Part shown: piece by piece, positions 51,624-61,568 of the stretch | How positions within the stretch are numbered: the stretch's first letter is position 1 | Layout: each line of letters begins with the position of its first letter | NCBI RefSeq assembly: GCF_900100115.1 | Contig: NZ_FNKL01000001.1 | Span: 806,001 to 870,000 of the forward strand | DNA: 64,000 nt | Source: Chryseobacterium soldanellicola | GTDB lineage: Bacteria > Bacteroidota > Bacteroidia > Flavobacteriales > Weeksellaceae | Direction of reading: 5' to 3' | Notes under the pieces: model-generated | The model's database searches: none | What the model was told of the DNA's origin: nothing | The model's input: the letters and a program-made list of their open reading frames with translations, nothing else | Translations under genes and position numbers: made by a program

Positions 51624-53279
51624 ATGAAAACCAAACATCCTAAAGGCCTGCCTTTCCTCTTTTTTACTGAAATGTGGGAGCGTTTCGGGTATTATTTGAT
51701 CCTCGGAATTTTTGTTCTGTACGTTATTGAACCTACAGGTTTGAAAGGCGGACTTGGGCTTCCGGACAAAACTGCAGATGATATTTTTGGAACTTATATC
51801 GCTTTAACTTATTTAACTCCTTTCATCGGAGGATTTTTGGCAGACAGAGTTTTAGGTTATATTAAATCCATTTATTTAGGCGGAATTTTAATGGCTGCCG
51901 GATATATCGGGATGGGTGTTTTCAAAGAATTGCCTTTATTTTACGGATCTTTAGCATTAATTATCATCGGAAACGGTTTTTTTAAGCCTACAATTTCTAC
52001 CTTATTAGGAAATTTATATTCCGAAGAGCCTTATAAAGCCAATAAAGATTCCGGGTATAATATTTTTTACATGGGAATCAATATTGGAGCGTTTATTTGT
52101 AACATTATTGCGGCTTTTATGCGAAATAAATTCGGTTGGGGTGAAGCCTTCATTACCGCCGGAGTCGGAATGTTAATCGGAATGGTGATTTTCACAATCG
52201 GCAGAAAACATTATATCCACGCGGCTCAAATGAAACCTGTAGAGAAGGGTGATACAAAGCTTTCTGAAATTTTAATGAAGGTTTTCGTTCCGGCAATCGC
52301 TGCAGGAATTATCGGTTGGTTTATTCCCGGAAATATTTTTGGAAGCGACAGTACAGATGCCTTTATTTTTGCTTGTATTCCCGTTATTTTCTTCTATGGC
52401 TCACTTTATTTTAAAGCAAAACCGAAAGAAAAATCATCAATCGGAGCTTTGTTATCGGTTTTTATGATCAGTATGTTCTTTTGGGCAGTTTTTAAGCAAA
52501 ACGGAACCGCTTTGACAAGATGGGCCAATTATTACACCGACAGAAGTGTTCCCGCAGCTTTAGAAAAGCCTTTGGAAGGAATTTATATGGTCGATGGAAA
52601 AGGGTACGAAGACAAAGAAGTTTCTGTTTACGACGATCAATATCAATCCCAAAAAGACAAGGGCGGAAAAACAATTAAAGAAACCGGAAAAGATATTTAT
52701 TTCAGAAATATTTCTCCCGAGCAAAGGGCAGATTTAGAAAAAAATCCTGAGAAAAAAGTTTATTTATACAATACAGAATTATTTCAATCTATCAATCCGT
52801 TTTGGGTAATTGCCTTAACGCCGCTTATTGTAGGATTCTGGGCTTTTTTAAGAAGAAAAGGCAAAGAACCTTTAACCCCTACAAAAATCGTTTTGGGACT
52901 TTTCATTTCAGGATTATCATGTTTGGTGATGGTTTTAGCAGTCTGGGCTGGTGATAACGGTGCCGTAAAAGTTTCACCCTGGTGGCTGGTTGCGGGTTAC
53001 GGGGTTATTACGGTTGGCGAGCTCTGCCTTTCCCCGATGGGACTTTCTTTTGTCTCTAAACTTTCTCCTCCAAGAATTACGGCTTTAATGATGGGAGGTT
53101 TCTTCCTGGCAAACTCTGTTGGCAATAAGCTTTCCGGGATTTTAGCAAGTACCTGGTACAGCTACGATAATAAGATGAATTATTTTCTTGTAAATTTCGC
53201 ATTATTGATATTTGCTACACTTTTAGGACTTTCTATGTTAAAAAGATTAAATAAAATCATGAAAGAAAAAGGGCATTAA
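51624..53279 (+). CDS. POT-family peptide transporter, copy 1
   Basis: This proton-coupled di/tripeptide carrier of about 551 residues has the family motif EMWERFGYY near residues 12-20, GFFKPTISTLLGNLY and FYMGINIGAF. It has about 12-14 transmembrane helices. An inserted hydrophilic loop around 300-400 (DKGGKTIKETGKDIYFRN) makes it longer than usual and is not shared with the other two copies. A terminator separates it from copy 2. Confidence 0.93.
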   Translation: MKTKHPKGLPFLFFTEMWERFGYYLILGIFVLYVIEPTGLKGGLGLPDKTADDIFGTYIALTYLTPFIGGFLADRVLGYIKSIYLGGILMAAGYIGMGVFKELPLFYGSLALIIIGNGFFKPTISTLLGNLYSEEPYKANKDSGYNIFYMGINIGAFICNIIAAFMRNKFGWGEAFITAGVGMLIGMVIFTIGRKHYIHAAQMKPVEKGDTKLSEILMKVFVPAIAAGIIGWFIPGNIFGSDSTDAFIFACIPVIFFYGSLYFKAKPKEKSSIGALLSVFMISMFFWAVFKQNGTALTRWANYYTDRSVPAALEKPLEGIYMVDGKGYEDKEVSVYDDQYQSQKDKGGKTIKETGKDIYFRNISPEQRADLEKNPEKKVYLYNTELFQSINPFWVIALTPLIVGFWAFLRRKGKEPLTPTKIVLGLFISGLSCLVMVLAVWAGDNGAVKVSPWWLVAGYGVITVGELCLSPMGLSFVSKLSPPRITALMMGGFFLANSVGNKLSGILASTWYSYDNKMNYFLVNFALLIFATLLGLSMLKRLNKIMKEKGH

Positions 53280-53305
53280 TTTTCAAATTTCATAAAGAAT
53301 ATCAG

Positions 53306-53332
53306 GCTGCAGAATCGTTCTGCAGCTTTTTT
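53306..53332 (+). terminator. terminator of POT copy 1
   Basis: GCTGCAGAA (53306-53314) and TTCTGCAGC (53318-53326) form a perfect 9-bp stem with loop TCG, followed by six T residues. Confidence 0.88.
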
Positions 53333-53354
53333 ATTTAAATATAAAATTAAAACC

Positions 53355-53384
53355 TTGCCGAAAACACAAAAAAAACTATATTTG
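53355..53384 (+). promoter_or_regulatory. promoter of POT copy 2
   Basis: TTG at 53355-53357 is followed after exactly 19 nt by TATATTTG at 53377-53384. This is a full Bacteroidetes promoter, ending 28 nt before the ATG at 53413. Confidence 0.8.
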
Positions 53385-53412
53385 TCAGTCTTAACAAAAA
53401 TTAACAATAGAA

Positions 53413-55167
53413 ATGGATAATATTGAAGCATTAAGTCCGAAAGCGGATGAATTTGTAGAGAATAAGGGTTCCAGACACCCAAAAGGATTATGGGTTCTTT
53501 TCGGAACAGAAATGTGGGAGCGTTTCAATTTTTACGGAATGAGAGCACTTTTGACGCTTTTCATGGTAAATTCCTTATTAATAAAAGAAGCTGATGCAGC
53601 GATCATCTACGGTGGATTTTTAGCTTTATGTTATCTGACTCCGCTTTTGGGAGGTTTCATTGCAGATAAATATATCGGAAACAGAAATGCAATTTTAATT
53701 GGTGGATCGTTAATGGCAATCGGTCAGTTTTTACTTTTCATCAGTGCATCATCATTTTCCGCAGATTTAGGAAGTGCAAAAATGATCATGTGGTCGGCAT
53801 TATTCGTTATTATTTTTGGTAACGGATTCTTCAAGCCTAATATTTCTTCCATGGTAGGAAGTCTTTATCCAAAACAGGAAAAATCAAAATTAGATTCCGC
53901 TTTCACCATTTTCTATATGGGAATCAACATCGGAGCGTTTTTAGGACAGTTTATCTGCCCATATTTAGGTGACGTAAAAGATGCGACAACAGGAGTAAGA
54001 GATATTTTTGCTTTTAAATGGGGATTTTTGGCAGCTTCAATTGCTATGATCGTAGGAACGATAACATTCTTTATCCTTAAAAATAAATATGTAGTAACAC
54101 CGGAAGGCAGACCAATTGGTGGGCTTCCGAAAAACAATACAAGCGCAGACTTTGAAGAAGGTGAAACTCAGACAGCGAAATTCTCAGGAGCTTCATTAGG
54201 AATTACTGGAGGTATTTTCGTTGTATTATTCTTCGTTTTCAGGTATTTACTTGTTGGTGAATTCGGATTCAAAGCTGTAGAAATGGGGCAATTGATCAAA
54301 GGAGTTATCTATCCTTTCATCTATGCAGCAGGTATTTCTTTGGCATTCTTAATTATGAGTTCTGCTGAAAACAAGATTGAAAGACACAGAATTTGGGTAA
54401 TTTATATCGTATCATTCTTTATCATTTTCTTCTGGGCAGCTTTCGAGCAGGCAGGATCTTCATTAACATTTATTGCAGATAACCAAACTGACAGAAGCAT
54501 TTTCGGATGGAATATGCCGCCTTCAATGGTTCAGATTTTCAACGGAATCTTCGTTGTATTACTGGCTGTTCCTTTCAGTTTATGTTGGGATAAATTAAGA
54601 GCAAAAGGAAAAGAACCGGTTTCTCCAATGAAACAGGCTATGGGTCTGGCTTTAATTGCTTTAAGCTATTTTATCATTGCACACAATGTAAAAGATCTTG
54701 GAAATTCAGGATTATTGGCCATCAAATGGCTGATGCTTCTATATTTCATTCAAACTTGTGGTGAGCTTTGTTTATCTCCAATCGGTTTATCATTGGTTGG
54801 AAAATTGGCTCCTAAAAGATTTGCATCATTATTATACGGTGTATTCTTTATTTCTAATGCTGCCGGTTATGCTTTAGCGGGTTCATTAGGAGCATTGATC
54901 CCTGCTACGGGTGATAAATTCAAGAAAGCAGAAGAAATCGGAGTAAATCTTCAGGAAGTTTTAGATAAAAAAGTAACGTTAACTGCTGATCAGGCTGCAG
55001 CTTTTGAAAAGGCTCAATTGCCTTTGGCAAATCCAACTTTTGCAGGATTTGAAATTCACAACTTATTCGAATTCTTCATGGTATTCGTGGTACTTTGTGG
55101 GATTGCTGCTGTTATTTTGGCATTAATTTCACCAATCTTAAAGAAAATGATGCACGGTGTCAACTAA
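53413..55167 (+). CDS. POT-family peptide transporter, copy 2
   Basis: This 584-residue peptide/proton symporter has motifs EMWERFNFYGMRALL, GFFKPNISSMVGSLY and FYMGINIGAF. The C-terminal helix precedes a long periplasmic or cytoplasmic loop around 510-545 (KKAEEIGVNLQEVLDKK). Unlike copy 1 it has its own strong promoter, so the copies can be regulated separately. A terminator follows at 55191. Confidence 0.94.
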   Translation: MDNIEALSPKADEFVENKGSRHPKGLWVLFGTEMWERFNFYGMRALLTLFMVNSLLIKEADAAIIYGGFLALCYLTPLLGGFIADKYIGNRNAILIGGSLMAIGQFLLFISASSFSADLGSAKMIMWSALFVIIFGNGFFKPNISSMVGSLYPKQEKSKLDSAFTIFYMGINIGAFLGQFICPYLGDVKDATTGVRDIFAFKWGFLAASIAMIVGTITFFILKNKYVVTPEGRPIGGLPKNNTSADFEEGETQTAKFSGASLGITGGIFVVLFFVFRYLLVGEFGFKAVEMGQLIKGVIYPFIYAAGISLAFLIMSSAENKIERHRIWVIYIVSFFIIFFWAAFEQAGSSLTFIADNQTDRSIFGWNMPPSMVQIFNGIFVVLLAVPFSLCWDKLRAKGKEPVSPMKQAMGLALIALSYFIIAHNVKDLGNSGLLAIKWLMLLYFIQTCGELCLSPIGLSLVGKLAPKRFASLLYGVFFISNAAGYALAGSLGALIPATGDKFKKAEEIGVNLQEVLDKKVTLTADQAAAFEKAQLPLANPTFAGFEIHNLFEFFMVFVVLCGIAAVILALISPILKKMMHGVN

Positions 55168-55190
55168 TCTGCATCAATAAAATACAATTA

Positions 55191-55219
55191 AAACCTCTGT
55201 TAAGTCAGAGGTTTTTTTT
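55191..55219 (+). terminator. terminator of POT copy 2
   Basis: AAACCTCTG (55191-55199) pairs with CAGAGGTTT (55206-55214), followed by a T run. The YhcG-type gene starts only 9 nt after it. Confidence 0.85.
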
Positions 55220-55227
55220 ATTTTCGT

Positions 55228-56223
55228 ATGATGGAAATTTCCGAAGATTCTTTATTTCAGTCCGTAAAAGAGATTATTACCCAGTCGCGCGAAAAGATTT
55301 TTCGAATAGCGAATTCTACTCTATTGCTCACGTATTGGCAAATCGGACAATTGATTGTAGAAGATGAACAAAAAGGAAAAGAACGAGCTGGATACGGAAA
55401 ATATACTTTAAAAAACCTTTCTAAAAAGTTAACTTTAGAGTTCGGAAAAGGTTTTGATGAAAGTAATTTAAGGAATATGCGTTCTTTTTATCACGCATTT
55501 CCAATATGTGACGCATTGCGTCACGAATTGAGCTGGACTCATTACAGGTTATTAATAAGACTGGATAATTCAGATAAAATGAATTATTACATTCATGAAG
55601 CTATCCAAAACAATTGGAACTACAGAGATCTAAAAAGACAAATCAATTCCCTTGCCTACGAAAGAGTTTTAGATCATAAAAAATCATCCAACGAAACGAT
55701 TCACAGCGTTTTAAAAGATCCTTATATTTTTGAATTTCTGGGATTAAAAGCCGATGAAAAAATTTCTGAAAAAGACATTGAAACAGCAATTATCGATCAT
55801 ATTCAAAAGTTTTTACTGGAATTCGGGAAGGGTTTTGCATTTGTAGCAAGACAACAGCATATTTCTACAGACACTTCTGATTTTTATATTGACCTTGTTT
55901 TTTACAATTATATTTTAAAATGTTTTGTCATTATTGATTTAAAAACAGGAGAGCTTTCCCATCAGGATATCGGACAAATTGATATGTACGTGAGAATGTA
56001 CGATGATTTAAAACGTGGCGAAGGTGACAATCCGACAATAGGAATTTTGCTTTGCTCCGAAAAAGATGAGACTATCGTAAAGTATTCTGTTCTTAACGAT
56101 AAAAACAATCTCTTTGCAAGTAAATATTTGTTGTACCTTCCAAAAGAGGAAGAATTAAAACAAATCATCGACCAGGACAGAATCCGATTCGAATTGGATC
56201 AGGATGACAATAAAAATAATTAA
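55228..56223 (+). CDS. YhcG-type PDDEXK nuclease-domain protein (DUF1016)
   Basis: This 331-residue protein has two parts. The N-terminal DUF1016 region (to about residue 150) has LLLTYWQIGQLIVEDEQKG and ESNLRNMRSFYHAFPI. The C-terminal PD-(D/E)xK core reads FYIDLVFYNYILKCFVIIDLKTG, giving D-x(n)-DxK. It ends with IGQIDMYVRMYDDLKRGEGDNPTIGILLC. It resembles E. coli YhcG and is often a defence or mobile-linked nuclease. It starts 9 nt after the terminator of POT copy 2, too close to hold a normal promoter. It stops 17 nt before POT copy 3, which suggests a wedged-in gene. The start could also be the second ATG at 55231. Confidence 0.9.
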   Translation: MMEISEDSLFQSVKEIITQSREKIFRIANSTLLLTYWQIGQLIVEDEQKGKERAGYGKYTLKNLSKKLTLEFGKGFDESNLRNMRSFYHAFPICDALRHELSWTHYRLLIRLDNSDKMNYYIHEAIQNNWNYRDLKRQINSLAYERVLDHKKSSNETIHSVLKDPYIFEFLGLKADEKISEKDIETAIIDHIQKFLLEFGKGFAFVARQQHISTDTSDFYIDLVFYNYILKCFVIIDLKTGELSHQDIGQIDMYVRMYDDLKRGEGDNPTIGILLCSEKDETIVKYSVLNDKNNLFASKYLLYLPKEEELKQIIDQDRIRFELDQDDNKNN

Positions 56224-56240
56224 AATTATCATATATAATT

Positions 56241-57752
56241 ATGAGCGCAACGCTAGAAGAAATACAAAATTTCAAAGGAAAATATCCTAGGCAGATCTGG
56301 AGCCTTTTCTTCTCTGAAATGTGGGAACGTTTCTGTTTCTACGGAATGAGAGGAATGTTGGTTTTCTTTATGATCTCCCAACTTAATTTCCATGAAAAGG
56401 AAGCCAACCTTCAATATGGTGCCACACAGGCTTTTGTGTATGCCTTTACCTTTATTGGTGGCCTTTTTGCCGATAAAATCTTAGGTTTCAGAAAATCTCT
56501 ATTTTGGGGCGGACTTTTAATGATTGTTGGAAGCTTGATTCTGGCAACCGATCCTCATAAGTTTTTCTTTCTCGGAATTGCATTTACGGTTGTAGGAACG
56601 GGTTTTTTTAAACCTAATATTTCTTCAATGGTTGGTCAGCTTTACAAACCAAACGATTCAAGAGCTGATGCAGGTTTCTCACTTTTCTATGCGGGAATTA
56701 ATCTTGGGGCACTTCTAGGCGGTTATTTATGTATTGCAATTGGAAAAGGAGAACTTCTTACCAATGTAATCCCGGAAGGCATGAGATGGAATGTAGCCTT
56801 TGGGTTAGCTGCAATTGTAATGGTTATCAGTCTGATTAATTTTGTTTTTACACAAAGAAGTTTAGGAAACATCGGACTTCAGCCAGGACATCCAATGGCA
56901 GAAGTAAAATCTGCCCCAATTCCAAAATGGCAGGAATACGGAGTGTATGTTTTATCATTAATTTTCGTTCCGATCATTATGGTAATGGTAGCAAAAACCG
57001 CTTATACAGATTATTTTATGTACACAATCGGTCCGCTTACGCTTCTTTATCTTTTTTATGAAATGACAAAAGTAACATCTGCAGAGCGTAAAAAACTTTG
57101 GGCAGCTTTAGTTTTCATCATATTTTCTATTATTTTCTGGGGTATTTATGAGCAAAGTGGAGGTTCGTTAAGCATTTTCGCGGCTAAAAACTTGAATAAA
57201 GATCTTTTAGGATTAGATCCAAACGGCGTTAATAATTCCGGAGGGGCTTTTTTCATTATTTTTTTAGCGCCTTTAATCGGATTGCTTTGGATTTGGTTAA
57301 ATAAAAGAAAAATAGAACCGAACACAATAATAAAATTTGGTTTAGGATTTATTTTCCTGGGATTGGGATATTATGTCTTATTTGCCACAAGAATTTTTGT
57401 AAACCTTGCGGGCATTACCTCACTTAATTTTTTCACTCTTGCCCTATTGATCATCACTTTGGGAGAACTTTGCCTGTCGCCGATCGGATTATCCATTATG
57501 ACCAAGCTTTCCACCAAAAACCTTCAGGGAATGATGATGGGAATGTGGTTTTTAGCGTCAGCTTACGGACAATACGTGGCGGGAATCATCGGAGCCAGCC
57601 TGGCAACAACCAAGAAAGGGGCTACAAATTATGATGCTTTTATCACTTACACCGATGGATACAAACAATTGGGTTTATACGCTGTAATTGCCGGTGTGGT
57701 ATTAATTTTGATATCTCCCTATGTTAAAAAATTAATGCAGGATGTAAAATAA
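56241..57752 (+). CDS. POT-family peptide transporter, copy 3
   Basis: This 503-residue peptide/proton symporter has EMWERFCFYGMRGMLVFFM near the start, GFFKPNISSMVGQLYKP and FYAGINLGALLGG. It is shorter than copies 1 and 2 and lacks copy 1's hydrophilic insertion. It begins 17 nt after the YhcG-type gene without a visible promoter, so it is probably co-transcribed with it. Confidence 0.93.
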   Translation: MSATLEEIQNFKGKYPRQIWSLFFSEMWERFCFYGMRGMLVFFMISQLNFHEKEANLQYGATQAFVYAFTFIGGLFADKILGFRKSLFWGGLLMIVGSLILATDPHKFFFLGIAFTVVGTGFFKPNISSMVGQLYKPNDSRADAGFSLFYAGINLGALLGGYLCIAIGKGELLTNVIPEGMRWNVAFGLAAIVMVISLINFVFTQRSLGNIGLQPGHPMAEVKSAPIPKWQEYGVYVLSLIFVPIIMVMVAKTAYTDYFMYTIGPLTLLYLFYEMTKVTSAERKKLWAALVFIIFSIIFWGIYEQSGGSLSIFAAKNLNKDLLGLDPNGVNNSGGAFFIIFLAPLIGLLWIWLNKRKIEPNTIIKFGLGFIFLGLGYYVLFATRIFVNLAGITSLNFFTLALLIITLGELCLSPIGLSIMTKLSTKNLQGMMMGMWFLASAYGQYVAGIIGASLATTKKGATNYDAFITYTDGYKQLGLYAVIAGVVLILISPYVKKLMQDVK

Positions 57753-57793
57753 GAATAGATAAATTATGCTTATTTTTACTTAAATATCAAATT

Positions 57794-58327
57794 ATGAAGA
57801 AAATTATAGGCATACTATTTTTATTCTGTGTAAGTTTTTCCTTCGCACAGGTAAAATGGATGACAATTGAAGAGGCTTTACAGGCACAAAAACAGAATCC
57901 TAAAAAAATACTGATCGATTTCTATGCAGACTGGTGCGGACCCTGTAAAATAATGGATAAAAAAACCTACGGTAATCCGGTTATTGCTGATATCTTAAAC
58001 GAAAATTATTATGCTGTAAAATTTAATGCAGAGGAAAAAAAGAGTATCGAAATTTTTGGAAGAACGTTCTCAAATCCTGACACAGAAAAGAAGCAGGGCA
58101 AAAATTCTTTACACGAATTTACACAATATATGAATGTTGCAGCCGTTCCGAGCACTGTATTTTTAGATGATAAAGGAGACCCGATTACCATTTTACAAGG
58201 CGAATTATCTGCCAAAGAGCTGGAACCTTATTTAGAATTAATTTCTAAAGAGCTGTTCAAAAAGATACGTACAAGACAACAATGGGAAGATTATCAGAAG
58301 AAATTCAAATCTCAAATAAAAGATTAA
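57794..58327 (+). CDS. secreted thioredoxin-family protein
   Basis: This 177-residue protein has a signal peptide ending in SFAQ and a thioredoxin domain with the redox pair in DWCGPCKIMDKK. A longer domain resembling DUF255/YbbN-like thioredoxins follows (VAAVPSTVFLDDKGDPITILQG). It would act on disulfides in the periplasm. A hairpin with a T tail (58383-58411) follows, separating it from recG. Confidence 0.88.
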   Translation: MKKIIGILFLFCVSFSFAQVKWMTIEEALQAQKQNPKKILIDFYADWCGPCKIMDKKTYGNPVIADILNENYYAVKFNAEEKKSIEIFGRTFSNPDTEKKQGKNSLHEFTQYMNVAAVPSTVFLDDKGDPITILQGELSAKELEPYLELISKELFKKIRTRQQWEDYQKKFKSQIKD

Positions 58328-58382
58328 CCAGATTTTGAAAATGTGACTCGTAGTTTTCGGGTCTACTATAAAAATAATAGGA

Positions 58383-58411
58383 GACTTTCAATTTTTTTGG
58401 AAGTCTTTTTT
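58383..58411 (+). terminator. terminator of the thioredoxin gene
   Basis: GACTTTC (58383-58389) pairs with GGAAGTC (58399-58405), with one G-T pair, followed by a T run. It lies inside a longer upstream reading frame for recG, which argues that recG begins at 58487. Confidence 0.75.
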
Positions 58412-58486
58412 ATTTTCCCGAAATTCGGACTTTTATTTAATCTAAAATACGTAACAAAACTCGAAACCTGTATCCCTAAACCGAAA

Positions 58487-60571
58487 ATGAATCTTGAAAC
58501 ATCGATAGAATATGTAAAAGGAATCGGTCCTGAAAGAGCCAAACTCATCAAAAATGTGTTGGGAATTTCTACAGTGGATGATCTTCTGAACTTCTACCCC
58601 ATCCGCTATCTGGACAAAAGTAAAGTGTATAAAATTTCTCAGCTTCAGGAAAGCGGTATTGAAATTCAGCTTAAAGGAAAAATAACCAGCCTACAGGAAA
58701 TCCAGACAGGAAAAACAAAAAGACTTGCAGCGAAATTCAATGATGATACAGGCACAATGGATTTGGTTTGGTTTCAATATTCAAAATGGCTGAAAGATCA
58801 GCTCCCGATTAATAAGGAAATTTTTATTTTTGGAAAAATCAATGTTTTTAATAATCAATTTTCAATGCCTCATCCCGAAATTGAAATTGATGAAAAAAAA
58901 GAAACCGACAACCGTTTAAAACCTATTTATTCCAGCTCGGAAAAATTAACCAAAAGAGGTTTAAATCAAAAATTTTTTCAAACCGTTCTAAGGAATATTT
59001 GCAGGGAAATCCCGAATCTTATTGAAGAAAATATGTCTGAATATATGATAAAACATTTCAAGTTTTTATCAAGGCAACATACTTTTTTGAATATTCATTT
59101 TCCAAAAGACCTGGAACATGTTGACAAAGCTAATTACAGATTGAAATTTGAAGAATCATTCTTTTTCCAGCTGGGATATGCTCTGAAGAAACTTCATCAT
59201 AAAACTCAATCTCACGGAAATCCTTTTCCTATTGTGGGAGATCATTTTAATAATTTCTACGAAAACCATCTACCGTTTGATCTTACCGGAGCTCAAAAAA
59301 GAGTGTTGAAAGAAATCCGCCTTGATATGAAAAAACCTATTCAGATGAACAGGCTTCTGCAAGGCGATGTAGGCTCAGGAAAAACGATGGTTGCCCTGTT
59401 AACCATGCTTATCGCGATGGATAACGGTTTCCAGAGCTGTATGATGGCGCCTACTGAAATTTTAGCACAACAACACTACAGCGGGATTAAAGATTTATTA
59501 AAAGAAACAGACATTAATGTTCGGTTATTAACCGGTTCCACAAAAAAATCCGAACGGAAAATTATTCATGAAGAACTGGAAAATGGCGAATTATCAATTT
59601 TGGTTGGCACTCACGCCGTTTTAGAAGACAAAGTGAAATTTAAGAACCTCGGTTTAGCGATTATTGACGAACAGCACAGATTTGGCGTTGCTCAGAGGGC
59701 TAAGCTTTGGGCTAAAAATAAAATTCCGCCACATATTCTGGTAATGACCGCGACTCCTATTCCCAGGACGTTGGCAATGAGTTTTTATTCTGATCTTGAT
59801 GTTTCTGTGATTGATGAAATGCCTGTCGGGAGAAAGCCCATCATTACAGCTCACAGGCGGGAAAAAGACAGGTTGTATGTGTACAATTTCTGTAGAGAAG
59901 AAATCGAAAAAGGCCGGCAGATTTATTTTGTTTATCCTTTGATTGAGGAGTCTGAAACGCTGGATTATAAAAATTTAATGGAAGGATTGGATCATGTCAT
60001 GAATTTCTTTTCTTCTTACAACGTAACGATGCTTCACGGGAGAATGAAACCCGATGAAAAAGACGCCGCCATGAATTATTTTGCTTCCGGGAAAGCGGAA
60101 ATTATGGTTGCCACAACCGTAATTGAAGTGGGTGTAAACGTTCCCAATGCTTCTGTAATGGTCATAGAAAGTGCGGAAAGATTTGGCTTGTCACAGCTTC
60201 ACCAATTGCGTGGTCGTGTCGGTCGTGGAGCAGAGCAAAGTTACTGTATCTTAATGACTTCCGACAAATTATCTGCAGAAAGCAGAACCCGCATCAAAAC
60301 AATGACCGAAACGAATGACGGATTTAAGATTTCTGAAGTTGATATGCAGCTTCGAGGTCCGGGAGACATTTTAGGAACCCAACAAAGTGGTGTCGTAGAC
60401 TTTAAAAAGCTTGATCTGGTGAATGATTCAGCGATTATTAAACTGACAAAGCTTACTGTAGAAAAAATTCTCGAAGCCGATCCTTTATTGGCAAGGCCCG
60501 ACAATCAGATTATTAAAAATTATTACGTGAGGCACTACAAAGGCAAAAATAAGTGGAGTAAAATTTCATAA
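58487..60571 (+). CDS. recG: ATP-dependent DNA helicase RecG
   Basis: This protein of about 694 residues starts MNLETSIEYVKGIGPERAKL. An upstream frame reaching 58343 crosses a terminator and is rejected. It has the N-terminal wedge domain, then the motor: Walker A GDVGSGKTMVALL, Walker B IIDEQHRFG, motif III TATPIPRTLA and motif VI QLRGRVGRG. RecG reverses stalled replication forks and resolves junctions. It is followed by a G/C-rich hairpin and a 550-bp non-coding gap. Confidence 0.97.
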   Translation: MNLETSIEYVKGIGPERAKLIKNVLGISTVDDLLNFYPIRYLDKSKVYKISQLQESGIEIQLKGKITSLQEIQTGKTKRLAAKFNDDTGTMDLVWFQYSKWLKDQLPINKEIFIFGKINVFNNQFSMPHPEIEIDEKKETDNRLKPIYSSSEKLTKRGLNQKFFQTVLRNICREIPNLIEENMSEYMIKHFKFLSRQHTFLNIHFPKDLEHVDKANYRLKFEESFFFQLGYALKKLHHKTQSHGNPFPIVGDHFNNFYENHLPFDLTGAQKRVLKEIRLDMKKPIQMNRLLQGDVGSGKTMVALLTMLIAMDNGFQSCMMAPTEILAQQHYSGIKDLLKETDINVRLLTGSTKKSERKIIHEELENGELSILVGTHAVLEDKVKFKNLGLAIIDEQHRFGVAQRAKLWAKNKIPPHILVMTATPIPRTLAMSFYSDLDVSVIDEMPVGRKPIITAHRREKDRLYVYNFCREEIEKGRQIYFVYPLIEESETLDYKNLMEGLDHVMNFFSSYNVTMLHGRMKPDEKDAAMNYFASGKAEIMVATTVIEVGVNVPNASVMVIESAERFGLSQLHQLRGRVGRGAEQSYCILMTSDKLSAESRTRIKTMTETNDGFKISEVDMQLRGPGDILGTQQSGVVDFKKLDLVNDSAIIKLTKLTVEKILEADPLLARPDNQIIKNYYVRHYKGKNKWSKIS

Positions 60572-61118
60572 AAAAACCGCGAAAAGCTATCTTCCCGCGG
60601 CCCCCTTATAAAACTGTTATTTAGAAGAAATTACTTTTTCATATAATATTTCGTGATGTGGTGTATAAAAATATTTTAATTATTATCTGAAGTAATTTAT
60701 TTTCGTATAAAAAACAAAATGAATTATGTTTCCAACTTGCTTATTATAAAAACTAACTGTGTAAGCTAAGGGAATAGAAAATGAAACGAATTTCCCTTAC
60801 CTTTTAAGTTTTCATGATTGTACCGTTTTGTTTAAAGATCTTCTACGCTTAACATTGGAAATACATATAATTCATTTTGTTTTATTAACATTGTGATTTA
60901 TATAATTTAGTTTATATCCTGAAACAATTAATTTCATTCATCCTTGTTTTTATATGGTGACTTTGTGTTACTCGGTTATATTTACAAAATTGCGAATATG
61001 CTCTGGTTCAAGTCTTATATTATTATATTTAATTGTTATAAAATTTTCACCTTTGTGTGAATATTATGCGCTAAATATAAAAATTTAATATTCCGTTAAA
61101 AGTAAATTTTTCTTTTAT
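60572..61118. other. non-coding region after recG
   Basis: These 547 bp hold no convincing gene. A hairpin CCGCG (60577-60581) with CGCGG (60596-60600) follows recG, with an A run on its left. Near 60761-60800 GTAAG and GGGAA face TTCCCTTAC across a loop of about 16 nt, and a T-rich tail follows. These could be a terminator and an orphan hairpin. Confidence 0.4.
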
Positions 61119-61568
61119 TCATCCTATTTTCATGATAAAATTATCTTTGTTGAAGCCGGACGTATGATATTGCCAGTTGATGGTGATAATTTCCGAAACC
61201 ACTTTTTTTAACGCGCTGTATTCATTCGGTTTTTTCATAAAAATATTCCCCCCATTTACAAAAACATTTTCAATTTCTGCTTCCGAAACGGTGTTTGAAT
61301 AAATGACCGTAACCATATTTTCAAGCTTTGCATTCGATTTTATTTCATGAAGATATCCCAGAGCATTTTTCGTTGGAATATGAAAATCCATGAATATTAT
61401 TTCGGGGATAAGAGCGTCTTCGCTGTTCAGATATTTCATCAGATCGGCTCCGTTCTGGAAAGCCTGAACTTTTGTTCTTATTTTCAGTTCTTTAAGTATA
61501 TTTTTTAAAAAAACAATATTCCCTTCATCATCATCTGCCAGGATTACATTCAGATATTCTTTATTCAT
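61119..61568 (-). CDS. stand-alone response regulator receiver domain
   Basis: This 149-residue protein is a CheY-like receiver: acidic triad ADDDEGN at about residues 11-17, phosphoacceptor Asp in IFMDFHIP, and the conserved lysine in MKKPNEY. The C-terminal end has no output domain. It overlaps the AraC-type gene by 8 nt, so the two are translationally coupled. No histidine kinase lies nearby, so the kinase must be encoded elsewhere. Confidence 0.9.
   Translation of the reverse strand: MNKEYLNVILADDDEGNIVFLKNILKELKIRTKVQAFQNGADLMKYLNSEDALIPEIIFMDFHIPTKNALGYLHEIKSNAKLENMVTVIYSNTVSEAEIENVFVNGGNIFMKKPNEYSALKKVVSEIITINWQYHTSGFNKDNFIMKIG

Noticed and set aside
55508..55524. Perfect palindrome GTGACGC-ATT-GCGTCAC inside the YhcG-type gene
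   Set aside because: It is in frame and encodes part of a conserved segment (CDALRHE); a chance coding palindrome is the simpler explanation.
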